64,000 bases of DNA from Hyphomicrobium_A sp963722495 (GTDB taxonomy: Bacteria > Pseudomonadota > Alphaproteobacteria > Rhizobiales > Hyphomicrobiaceae), in contig CAVRND010000027.1 in NCBI GenBank assembly GCA_963722495.1, positions 1-64,000 of the forward strand. The letters are read 5' to 3'. The notes beneath the pieces are model-generated. The model was not told the origin of the DNA, did no database searches, and saw nothing but the letters and a program-made list of their open reading frames with translations. The translations under genes were made by a program, and so were the position numbers. This document shows, piece after piece, positions 45,964 to 56,200 of this stretch. Position 1 is the stretch's first letter; each line of letters begins with the position of its first letter.

Positions 45964-48528
45964 CTAATCCTTCGTGGCGCCTGTCGTATCCTTCGGGTCC
46001 GCTGCGGTCAGTTGTGATGGACCCAGCTTGATGGTGAGCTTGTCGAGTTTGCCGGTAAAGCGGAATGGTGGCTGGTAGTCCTTGTCTTCGACGCTCAGGC
46101 GGGTATCGACGCCGACATCGAAGGACTCATCGACGTCAGTGATGGACGGGATGGTGTGCGGGATCGTCTTGCTATCGACTTCCTTGCCGTCCACCGAGAG
46201 GACGCCGGTGCCGCCTTTGGCCATGCCGGGGCCGTCGTATTTGAAGTCAAACATGACGGTGTGTTTTCCCGGTGAGAGCGCTTCCTTGCCTTCCCAGCGG
46301 AATCTCTCGACCGCCAGGAGGTTGTAGAGTGAAGACCGGCTTGCCCTTCAGCAGGTAGAGACCGTAGCCGCCGAAGCGACCGCCGTTGCGTGTTGAGCAT
46401 GCCTTCGGCCCCGCCTTCGGGTACGTCAACCTCGGCGGTGATGGAGTAGGACTTGGCACAGCGTGTTGGGCACGCTGCCTTCCGGCAAGCCGGTCATCTC
46501 TCCCGAGTAGGTGAACTCGGTCCGGCCGGCCGTCGAGCTCGGTCGCGCGGTGAGCAAGCGTGGCGAGGACGGAATTATCCAGCGGGAACACCTGATATTT
46601 CTCCGCTTCCACGAGGAACAGTTCTTGCAGCTCCTTCAGCTTGTCGGGATACTTAGCCGCGAGATCGTTGTTCTGCGAGTAGTCTTCGTCAATGTTATAG
46701 AGCTCCCATTTGTAGCCATTGAGCACCTCGGGCATCGGGGCCGTGCCCATGAGCCACGAGGGTTGCGGCGGCGGCGTCGCGGCCATCCAGCCGTCGTGAT
46801 AGATCGCGCGGTTGCCGAACATCTCGAAGTATTGCGTGTCGCGCCTGGACTTGGCTTTCTCGTTCGCCTTGTCCCACGTGTACGCCATGCTCACGCCTTC
46901 GATAGGTTTCTGGCGCGATGCCATTCACCATCACCGGCGCCTGGAATGCCCGTCGCTTCGAGAAGCGTAGGCACGATGTCGATGACATGATGGAACTGAG
47001 TGCGGATGCCGCCCGTGTCCTTGATGTGGCCGGGCCAGGACATGACCATGCCCTGCCGCGTGCCGCCGAAGTACGAAGCAACCTGCTTGGTCCATTTGAA
47101 CGGCGTATCGAAGGCCCAGGACCACGCGACCGACATATGCGGAGTCGGTCTCTGCAGAGCCCCACGACATCGTAGAACTTCAGTTGCTCTTCAACCGGGA
47201 CATTGATGGCTTGGATCGCAGCCATGTCGAATGGTGTGCCGACCGTGGAACCTTCCGCGCTGCGTGCCGTTGTCGCCAGCGATGTAAATGATGAGCGTGT
47301 TATCCAGCTTGCCCAAGTCCTCCACCTGCTGGATGACCCGGCCGATTTCGTGATCGGTGTAGGCCGCATACGCGGCAAAGACTTCAGCCTGGCGGATGAA
47401 CAATTTCTTCTCATCGGCGGAGAGCGTATCCCACTTCGGCAAGACTGTCCGGCCATGGCGTGAGCTGCGTATTCGCCGGGATCACACCGAGCCTCTTCTG
47501 GTTGGCAAAGATCGTCTCGCGCAACTCATTCCAGCCCTTGTCGAAGAGGTGCATGTCGCTGATCTTCTTGATCCACTCCGGCGTCGGGTGATGCGGCGCA
47601 TGCGTGCCGCCGGGGACGTAATAGAGGAAGAACGGCTTGTCCGGCGCGGCGGCATTCAGCCCTTTCAAGTAACTGATCGCCTCGTCCGCCAGGTCGGTAG
47701 TTGAGGTTGTAGTCGGGCTTCCCGACCGACGGATAGATCTGGGTGTGATCGCGAAACAGATAGGGCGTCCACTGGTTGGTCTCGCCGCCCATGAACCCAT
47801 AGAAATACTCGAAGCCCATCCCGCTGGGCCATTGATCGAACGGACCGGCCTAGCGCTGTATTGATAGGTCGGCGTGTTGTGGTTCTTGCCGAACCACGAG
47901 GTCGAGTAGCCATTGTCCCGGAGAATGGTGCCGATGGTGGCCTTGTCCTTGGGGATGACGCTGTCGTAGCCCGGATAACCCGGTGGACATTTCGCCGATC
48001 ACGCCGGTGCCCACGGAGTGGTGGTTGCGACCGGTAATGAGCGCCGCCCGCGTCGGCGAGCACAGTGCGGTGGAGCAGAACTGCGTGTAGCGCAGTCCCG
48101 CCTTCGCAAGGCGATCCATGGACGGCGTCGGGATGACGCCGCCAAAGGTGCCGCTGACGCCATAGCCCTGATCGTCGGTCATGATCGAGCAGCACGTTGG
48201 GCGCGCCCTTGGGCGGCACCACGGTTGGGGGCCAGCCGGGTTTGGAGTCCGCCGCGCTGAGGTTGGCCTTGCCAGAAAAGGGGGGCGGCGGATTCGGGAT
48301 ATACCTTCCGTCGATCGTCGTGGTGGCGCTGGGCGAGCCTGGCACGCCAGTCGTCTCTTGTGCCATCACGGGTAGGGCCACCAGGAGGGCTAGGGTGCTG
48401 GCTGTCACTGATAGCAGGGTCGATCGGGTCGACTTCTTTCCTGGCGCACCGCATGATTTCGCGATCGCCAAGCTGCTCTCAGACGAGAGTTGCGTTGTCG
48501 CACTGGGTATGCTGCACGCAAATGACAT
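45964..48528 (-). CDS. Arylsulfatase, exported, heavily frameshifted
   Basis: About 855 codons when restored. Signal peptide near the N-terminus (LLSVTASTLALLVALPVMAQ). The sulfatase domain shows the metal ligands in MTDDQGYGVSGTFGG, the formylglycine motif C-S-P-T-R in FCSTALCSPTRAALITGR, and later KPFFLYYVPGGTHAPHHP and TLIIYIAGDNGTQ. The C-terminal beta domain ends KLDKLTIKLGPSQL. It hydrolyses sulfate esters in the periplasm. About nine frame changes lie between 48190 and 46310. Start at 48528 with AGGAG upstream. Located 41 bases behind the FGE gene, its activating enzyme, so a two-gene operon. Confidence 0.88.
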
Positions 48529-48569
48529 GACCAACTCCTGTTGTCGCGGTTTTTGCGTTCTCGCGGTGT

Positions 48570-49517
48570 TCAGCTTCGCATGATGCATCGAATCCCGACG
48601 TGGCTCGCCGACGTATCGACGGGTTCAGGATGACGAGCTGCCGGTCGATAGCGTCGGCAGTAGTTCGGTGCACAGAGGTGCGATCCACCCTTCAACACCT
48701 TCCTCGGGATTTTGATCTGAGGCTGAGCGGGATCGTAACTTTGCTCGGCGGATGGGCCGCGCGGGTTCTCCGGTATGCAGCACGCCTTCGGCGCGTCCGC
48801 AGGGTGCTTGGGCACGAACCAGTCGGACGTCCACTCCCACACGTTGCCGATCATGTCGTAGAGGCCGTAGCCATTCGCTGGGTACGCGCCTACAGGTGAG
48901 GTGCGCTCGTACCCATCGAGCCGTGTATTCTCGCGGGGGAAATCGCCCTGCCAGGTGTTGGCCATCTGCTTGCCGCCAGGTGCGAACTCATCGCCCCAGG
49001 CGAACTCCGTCGCTTCCGCGCCGCCACGGGCAGCAAACTCCCACTCGGCTTCGGTCGGCAATTGCTTGCCCGCCCATGCCGCATAAGCTTCCGCATCTTT
49101 GTAGGCGACGTGCACAACGGGATGATTGTCGAGGCCCTTGATCCAGGTGCCGCGCCCATAAGGGCGACGCCAGTTGGCACCAAAGCGGAACTCCCACCAC
49201 TGGCTCCAATCGCGCAGATCGACAGATGTCGAAGGCGGCCGGAAGACGAGCGATCCCGCCTTCAACATATGAGGCAGTGCGCCCGGATAGTCTTTGGCGT
49301 CGGGTGCAATCTCGGCGAACGTGACGTGGCCGGTCGCATCCACGAACTCGCGAAACTGTTTATTGGTGACGGGTGCCGGATCCATCCAGAAGCCATCAAC
49401 GGTCACGCGATGGACCGGAGCTTCTTCAGGGTAATGGCGATCGGATCCCATTGCGAACGTGCCGCCCGGGACCCAGATCATCTCGTCTTGCGCGAGCTTT
49501 GGTAGGGGCGACGGCAT
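48570..49517 (-). CDS. Formylglycine-generating enzyme (sulfatase-modifying factor)
   Basis: 315 residues, intact frame. FGE-sulfatase fold: MIWVPGGTFAMGSDRHYPEE at the N-terminus, NKQFREFVDATGHVTFAE, LPTEAEWEFAARGG, YDMIGNVWEWTSDWF and KVLKGGSHLCAPNYCRRYRP, where the two Cys spaced by four residues match the catalytic pair of FGE enzymes. It oxidises the Cys of the CSPTR motif in the downstream arylsulfatase to formylglycine. GGAGG precedes the ATG at 49517. The neighbouring sulfatase has the Cys form of the motif, consistent with this aerobic system. Confidence 0.93.
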   Translation of the reverse strand: MPSPLPKLAQDEMIWVPGGTFAMGSDRHYPEEAPVHRVTVDGFWMDPAPVTNKQFREFVDATGHVTFAEIAPDAKDYPGALPHMLKAGSLVFRPPSTSVDLRDWSQWWEFRFGANWRRPYGRGTWIKGLDNHPVVHVAYKDAEAYAAWAGKQLPTEAEWEFAARGGAEATEFAWGDEFAPGGKQMANTWQGDFPRENTRLDGYERTSPVGAYPANGYGLYDMIGNVWEWTSDWFVPKHPADAPKACCIPENPRGPSAEQSYDPAQPQIKIPRKVLKGGSHLCAPNYCRRYRPAARHPEPVDTSASHVGIRCIMRS

Positions 49518-49724
49518 AGCCCCCTTCCTCCAGCGGACCGACGGCACGAGGCCTTTGAGCGTGGCTCTCTACGGCCGGTCCGCTAGGGACATAAGACCAC
49601 AGTGTCCTGATAATCGGCAATCTGATCCTTCGTTCAATTTGTCCTGTGATGCCTTGGGCACGCCAACCGGTGCCACTGCCTGTTACGCTTGGTCGTTGCG
49701 TTAGTCCCGAACGGTGGTGACGCC

Positions 49725-50615
49725 ATGGTTTCGCGTTGGGTTGCATCGCAAAAAACTAGGGCGCTCCTTGCGCTGTTCCTCGGTTTCGTCACGACGATCG
49801 GAACGGTTAGCACAGCGGCGGGCGCAGAGCGCAGCTCCGGCGCGGCCAGCAATCAATGGAAGCTGAGCTTCACGCCTTACGGTTGGCTGCCATGGTTGCA
49901 GGGTGAGCAAACCGTGAAAGGTCGGACCGTAGAACTTGATGTTGATCCGATCCAAGTCATCGACCACCTCGAGCGCGTACCATTCATGGGCTATGCGGAG
50001 GCCCGCAAAGGTCCAATCTCGCTGTACGGCGACATCTTCTATGCAAATCTTGGTCTCTCCGCGGGGGGCGTGAAATCGCGAAGCGCGAGGCCTGAGATCG
50101 CTGGCACACTGAGCGGTGCTCTGGGCGTGGACTTCGAAGAACTCGTCATCGAGGCGGGCGGCGCTTACGAGATCACCAAGTGGGGTAGCAGTACGGCGAT
50201 CGATGTCCTCGCTGGAGCCCGTTACTGGCGCCAGGAGATGAGCATCAATCTCGCGCTTACCGGGTCATCGGACGTAGGTGGATTGGACGTGTCCCGCGGC
50301 GTTGCCGTCGCGCGCGGCGGCGGCGTGGACTGGATCGATCCGCTTGTGGGCGCACGGATCCGACATCAGTTGGCGCCTGGCCAGGTGCTGTTGCTGCGCG
50401 CAGATGTTGGGGGCTTTGGCGTGGGGAGCCAATTCTCATGGAACGCGCTTGCGGCCTACAGCTGGGATATAGCGGTGTACGATGGCGTCACTTATTCAGG
50501 TGTTTTGGGATACCGAGCTCTGGACGTTGACTATGAGCAGGGCTCGGGCCGAAACAAATACGAATACGATGTGCTGCAACACGGACCGGTCACGGGTCTG
50601 ACCATCGGGTTCTAA
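49725..50615 (+). CDS. Outer-membrane beta-barrel protein
   Basis: 296 residues: a signal peptide (ALLALFLGFVTTIGTVSTAAGA), then alternating-strand sequence of a barrel (WKLSFTPYGWLPWLQGEQTV, ISLYGDIFYANLGLS, AIDVLAGARYWRQEMSINLA, VLLLRADVGGFGVGSQFSW, YSGVLGYRALDVDYEQGSG) ending TGLTIGF with the C-terminal aromatic residue typical of outer-membrane proteins. Likely a porin-like or lipid-interacting barrel of unknown substrate. Divergent from the FGE-sulfatase operon, it may be the entry route for its substrate (inference). Confidence 0.8.
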   Translation: MVSRWVASQKTRALLALFLGFVTTIGTVSTAAGAERSSGAASNQWKLSFTPYGWLPWLQGEQTVKGRTVELDVDPIQVIDHLERVPFMGYAEARKGPISLYGDIFYANLGLSAGGVKSRSARPEIAGTLSGALGVDFEELVIEAGGAYEITKWGSSTAIDVLAGARYWRQEMSINLALTGSSDVGGLDVSRGVAVARGGGVDWIDPLVGARIRHQLAPGQVLLLRADVGGFGVGSQFSWNALAAYSWDIAVYDGVTYSGVLGYRALDVDYEQGSGRNKYEYDVLQHGPVTGLTIGF

Positions 50616-50917
50616 TTTCGCTTTGAGCACGTGGACCAGGCCTAGGGCTGTCCCCCATCAGCTGTTTGACATCCCCCCAGGTTGAACTATCGGTCGCATC
50701 GGCATCAGGCCTAAAGGTTCAGTACGCCAGTTTTCCTGTTCCCTCGAGAAAACGGCCCGCCTGTGGCCTTGTGGCGTTGTGGACGCTGGTTCCTCCCCCC
50801 GGACTGGCGTCCTTTTTCTTTGTCGGTCATCCGACGGTAACCCGCGCAGCTTATAGCGACAGGAACAACCACGGCGCCGCTCATGTCGGGTGTCGCCTCC
50901 GTCTTCCGAGGCTCACG

Positions 50918-51505
50918 ATGACAAAGCAATCCTATCCGCCCGGCACTGTTTTGATGCGTCCCATGTTGGATGATCTTGCGCGCAACTGGTGGCTCGTCCT
51001 TTTCCGCGGCGTTGGCGCAATCACCTTTGGGCTGCTCACCATCATGTGGCCGGGGCTGTCATTGCTGACGCTCGTTGTGCTGTTTGGTGCATTCACACTC
51101 TTCGACGGCGGGCTCGCTATCGGCGCGGCGATTATGGGCGGCGCGCCGCAGCCGCGCTGGTGGCTGGCGTTGGTCGGTGTTCTTGGCATTGCGGCCGGAG
51201 CGATCACGCTGATGTGGCCTGGCATCACAGGATTCATTCTTCTGTTGTTCATCGCGGGTTGGGCGATAGCAGCAGGCGTGTTTGAAATCATAGGGGCTCT
51301 TAAGCTGCGCAAGGAAATCGAGGGAGAGTGGTGGCTTGTCGCCGCGGGCGTCCTATCGGTGTTATTTGGTGTGCTGATCCTAATGTTCCCCGGTATCGGC
51401 GCGCTTGGCGTTGCCTTTGCCATTGGATGGTTTGCGATCGTCTACGGGGCGTTGCTGGTCGGCTTCTCCTGGCGGCTCAAGAAGCACGCGGCGGTCAGAA
51501 TCTAA
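50918..51505 (+). CDS. hdeD: HdeD family membrane protein
   Basis: 195 residues with six membrane helices arranged as three hairpins: LVLFRGVGAITFGLLTIMWP, LTLVVLFGAFTLFDGGLAIG, LALVGVLGIAAGAITLMWPG, FILLLFIAGWAIAAGVFEII, LVAAGVLSVLFGVLILMFPG, VAFAIGWFAIVYGALLVGF. The repeated MWPG turns are characteristic. HdeD is linked to acid resistance at high density in E. coli; in rhizobia it is a common stress membrane protein. Intact frame. Confidence 0.88.
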   Translation: MTKQSYPPGTVLMRPMLDDLARNWWLVLFRGVGAITFGLLTIMWPGLSLLTLVVLFGAFTLFDGGLAIGAAIMGGAPQPRWWLALVGVLGIAAGAITLMWPGITGFILLLFIAGWAIAAGVFEIIGALKLRKEIEGEWWLVAAGVLSVLFGVLILMFPGIGALGVAFAIGWFAIVYGALLVGFSWRLKKHAAVRI

Positions 51506-51574
51506 ATTCGTCTCATTAGACGTGCGAGGCGATCCGAACGCCGTGCCAGAGTGACTCGCGTCTTCGCGGCGGAC

Positions 51575-51598
51575 GTCCGCCTTGGGCCATGTGTGGAC
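51575..51598. repeat. Dispersed hairpin repeat copy
   Basis: GTCCGCC, loop TTGGGCCATG, TGTGGAC. The remainder of 51506-51863 shows no supported gene. Confidence 0.55.
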
Positions 51599-51863
51599 GG
51601 CTCCTGGCTGTCAAGGGATCGAGTACGTTGCAGGGCTGGTCGGAGCAGCCATCTGTTCGGCCTACGAGTGCGGCTCACAGGGCCGCTGGCCATAATGCCC
51701 TCCGCGGATCGGGTCCCGGTCAACGGCTCGCATTCGTCGATGCTCTGGCCCATGTGGGTTGTCCCGATTACCGGTTCGACGGGTCCTGCATTACGTGCTG
51801 TCTGCCCTTTCCAGCCGTCACACCGCGCCCTCCGACGCGATCTCGTTCCTTATCGTCTCGCCT

Positions 51864-52877
51864 TTAGCGGGCGAGCGCCATGGGTTCGCGATAACGCTCG
51901 CCCTTGGCCATCATCGCCCAAGCCATACGCGCCAGCTTGTTGGCGAGCGCGATCGCGGCGACCTTCGTCGGCCGCCGCTCGAGCAGCCGGGCAAGCCAGG
52001 GGCGATGTTTGAGCCCGTGGATCTTGGCGTAGCGGATGACCGCCAGCGCACCGGCCGTGAACAGGCTGCGCAGGTCGCGGTCGCCTTGCTTGGTGATACT
52101 GCCGAGCCTCTCGCGCCCGCCGCTCGAGTTCTGCTTCGGCACGAGGCCGATCCACGCCGAGAAGTCGCGGCCCGAACGGAACGCCTTCGGATCAGCAACG
52201 CTGGCCACCAGCGCGGTTGCTAGTGCAGGACCGGCACCGGGCAGCTCATCCAGCCGGCGGCTCATCTCGTCCGAGCGGTGCCAGGCGTTGATGTGCCGGT
52301 CGAACTCCAGTGCGCCTTCAGCCGACTGAGCAGAGCGCCGAGCGCTTCGAGACAAGCGCGCGCCATCTCTGGAATGCGGTCGTCTCGCTGATCGGCAATG
52401 GCGTAGAGCAGTTCCTCCACACCATTGCGTCCCACCGGAGCGACAATGCCGAACTCGGCCAGATGAGCGCGGATCGTGTTGATGATCGCAGTCTGCTGGC
52501 GGATGAAGAGATGCCGCGTACGATGCAGCATCAGGCAGCTTTGCTGTTCGGGCGTCTTGGTTGGCACAAAGCTGTACGGCCTCACAGATGGCTTCGGCAT
52601 CTGCCGCATCGTTCTTCTGGCGTTTGACATACGGCTTCACGTAGGCCGGAGGAATCAACCGCACGGTATGGCCAAGAGCCTGTAGCTCTCGTGACCAATG
52701 ATGCGAAGTGGCGCACGCCTCTATGCCGACTATGCATGGCGACAGTTTCTTGAAGAATGCGAGAACATACCGGCGCTTCAGCTGCCGGCGCACGACGACG
52801 CTGCCCTGCGCGTCGACGCCATGAACCTGAAACACAGACTTTGCGATGTCGAGGCCGATCGTGGTGATTGCCAGCAT
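51864..52877 (-). mobile_element. IS110-family insertion sequence transposase, frameshifted
   Basis: 338 codons. N-terminal RuvC-like DEDD domain (TIGLDIAKSVFQVHGVD, VGIEACATSHHWSRELQALG, DAADAEAICEAV) and C-terminal transposase domain (LPGAGPALATALVASVADPK, SAWIGLVPKQNSSGGRERLG, KQGDRDLRSLFTAGALAV). The middle (52290-52590) reads correctly only in another frame (LFIRQQTAIINTIRAHLAEF, GRNGVEELLYAIADQRDDRI), with two compensating shifts. IS110 elements lack clear terminal inverted repeats, so the ends are not defined. Confidence 0.85.
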
Positions 52878-53050
52878 GATGAGCTCCTCCGGATCCTGGT
52901 CGCCTTATCGGCAACCAATTCCAAGGCGCTTGCGCGCCCCGTGGGAGGAGCCGTCCACAGCATCAAAAGCAGACGTCGCACAAGGGCATGAGGCACGTTC
53001 TGAGCAACGATTTCCGGCCCTCAGAAGGCGCCGGACTGAAGGCTCACGGA

Positions 53051-53111
53051 TCAGACCAACGTACAGTCAATGGATGTCCAAAGGTCTGACTGGCCGTGGC
53101 CAAAGGTCTGA
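53051..53111. promoter_or_regulatory. Triple GGTCTGA motif upstream of the peroxidase gene
   Basis: TCAGACC at 53051, then CCAAAGGTCTGA at 53078 and again at 53100 (22 bases apart, two helical turns). Inverted plus direct arrangement about 160-220 bases before the start at 53271: a candidate operator. The rest of 52878-53270 is without a supported gene. Confidence 0.4.
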
Positions 53112-53270
53112 TACCTCGTCGCACCAATGGGCAACTATTCGCCGGACCTTCGGACCTGACGCGGGCGGCTAATCCCGGGCTACCTTCTGCGCACGGATTA
53201 TATCCCGACGGAATGTCGAGGCCAGTGCGCACCGGACTACCCACCGGTGCATTCGCAAAGGAAGAGCCAG

Positions 53271-56200
53271 ATGGTCCAGTACATCAAAAGCGATCTCGAA
53301 TTCATCCTCGCGCAGATCAAGATCGCCGAGGCGCATGCCGCAGGCCAGCCGCTCTATGGACCCGGCGGCCTGATCCCGACATACAACCTCGCCTGGGGCC
53401 TGCGGACGGTCGATGGCACAAGCAATCACCTGCTTCCGGGCCAGGAAAAGTGGGGAGCGGCCGGCAATCAGTTCCCGGAACTGGTCGATGCCACCTTCGA
53501 TCCTGCCCAGAACATCCCTCCGGGCTTTGGCCCTCCCGGCCCACCGATTCCGACCTCATACAATCCTTCGAACAATCCTGGTTCGATGGTTTTTGATTCA
53601 ATGCCCCGCACTATCTCCAACCTGCTGGTCGATCAGACCCTGGGCAATCCGGCGGCGATTCTGACTGCGCTGGAGCGCGCCGGGGCCGCCGAGCCGATGC
53701 TCGACCTGCCTGCCGTGACGGCAATCTATACGGTGTTCAAGCCGGCATCTGACGCCGAATACCAAGCCAGGGTCGTTATGCAGGCAGCCGTGGCGGACTT
53801 CAACGACGACCCCCTGAACCCGGACGGTGATCGATGCCCGTGATGCCGCGGTCGCAGCCCACGCGGTGACCGTAGCTGCTCTTGATGCTGCGCGCGGCGT
53901 GCGCGATGCGGCCCTCGAGCCGTTCGGCATCGAAATGCAAGGCGACAACGTCTATTTGCCCAACATCGCGCCGGACGAAGGACTCTCCGCCCCGTTCAAC
54001 TCGTGGTTTACCCTGTTCGGCCAATTCTTCGATCACGGCCTCGACCTCGTCAACAAGGGCGGCAGCGGCACGGTCTTTGTTCCGCTGCAACCTGACGACC
54101 CGCTCTATGTCGAGGGCAGCAATACCAACTTCATGGTGCTGACCCGGGCCACTGTTGCTCCCGGCCAGGATGGCGTGTTCGGCACCGCTGACGATGTTCG
54201 TCCGGTCAACACCACGACCGCCTATGTCGATCAGAACCAGACCTACACCTCGCACTCCTCCCACCAGGTGTTCCTGCGCCAGTACGTGCTGGACACGAAT
54301 GGCCTGCCGGTCGCAACCGGCAAGCTGATCGAGGGCGCCAACGGCGGCATGGCGACCTGGGGCGAAGTCAAGGCGCAAGCCGCGGCCACGCTCGGCATCC
54401 TGCTCACCGACAGCGACGTGGGCAGCGTGCCGCTGCTTCGGACGGATGCCTATGGCAACTTCATTCCGGCCGCGAATGGCATGCCGCAGCTGATCACCGG
54501 CGTTGGCGTCGACGGGATTCCCAACACGGCAGACGATATCGTCGTCGTGGGCAACATTGCAGCTCCGATCGCCACGACTGGCGCCATCCGCACCAACAGC
54601 GCGTTCCTGGCCGATATTGCCCACGAGGCCGTGCCGGTCGGCAAGATCGCCGACGGTGACATCACCATCGGCCTGGCCAATCCAGGCAACGGCGATACGG
54701 AATACGACAACGAGCTGCTCGACGCGCATTTCATCGCCGGCGACGGTCGCGTCAACGAGAACATCGGCCTGACCGCTGTCCACCATGTGTTCCATGCCGA
54801 GCACAATCGGCTGGTCGAACACACCAAGGATACCGTGCTGGCGAGCAACGACCTGGCCTTCATCAATGAATGGCTCGGCACCGACATCGCAGATCTGGCG
54901 GCCATCGATACACAGGCCGAACGCGATGTCCTGAAGGCCGACATCGCGCGCTGGGATGGCGAACGCCTGTTCCAGGCGGCGAAGTTCGGCACCGAGATGC
55001 AGTATCAGCACCTCGTGTTCGAGGAATTCGCCCGCAAGATTCAGCCCAACATCAACGTCTTCCTGGTTCCCGACGGGTTCGACACCACGATCGATCCGTC
55101 GATCGTGGCTGAGTTCGCCCACGTCGTTTATCGCTTCGGCCATTCGATGCTGACCAAATCCATCGACCGTTTCGATACCGACCTTTGCCGCAGGATCATA
55201 TCGGGCTGATCGAGGGCTTCCTCAATCCGCTGGCGTATGACGCCGACGGTACCCAGGTTGCTCACACCATCACCGACGACGTAGCCGCCGGCGCCATCAT
55301 CCGTGGCATGACCCGGCAAGTCGGCAATCAAATCGACGAGTTCGTGACGACCGCGCTGCGCAACAACCTGCTCGGCCTGCCGCTTGACCTGGCGACCATC
55401 AACCTCGCTCGCGGACGGGACACTGGCGTCCCCACGCTCAACGAGGCCCGCCGCTCCTTCTACGAGGCGACCAACGAGGATGTCATCCTCAAGCCCTACG
55501 ATAGCTGGGTTGATTTCGCCGGCCACCTCAAGCACGAAGCCTCGATTATCAATTTCATCGCCGCCTACGGCACGCATGCACTGATAACGAGCGCCGTTAC
55601 CCTTCAGGAAAAACGCGACGCCGCGCTGACACTCATCACGGGGCAGGCATTCGGGAGCTTCGTGCTTCCGACAGATCCTGTTGACCTGGCCGCATTCCAC
55701 GCTGACCGACTGGCGTTTCTCAATGCAACCGGAGCCTACGCCGGCGGTACGCTCGGTGGCCTTGAAACCGTCGATCTCTGGATCGGTGGCCTAGCCGAAG
55801 AGATCATGCCCTTCGGCGGCATGCTGGGCTCGACCTTCAACTTCGTCTTCGAAGTGCAGATGGAAAAGCTCCAGAACGGCGATCGGTTCTACTACCTGCA
55901 GCGCCTCGACGGCCTGCATCTGTTCGGCGAAATGGAGAACAACTCCTTCGCCGCGCTGATCATGCGCAATACCGACGCGACCCACCTGCCCTCGGACGTG
56001 TTCTCGACCCCCGGCCTCATCCTCGAGGTCGACCGCATAAACCGCCAGTTCAACGATCTCGACGGCGACGGCACTCTCGAGAACACCGATCCGACCGGCA
56101 CCAGCCTGCTGACCCCGCTTGTTCTTCGCGACAACCCGGCGACCGTCGGCGCGGAGCTCAACTACCTGCGCTACACCGGCGACGACCATGTCCTGCTGGG

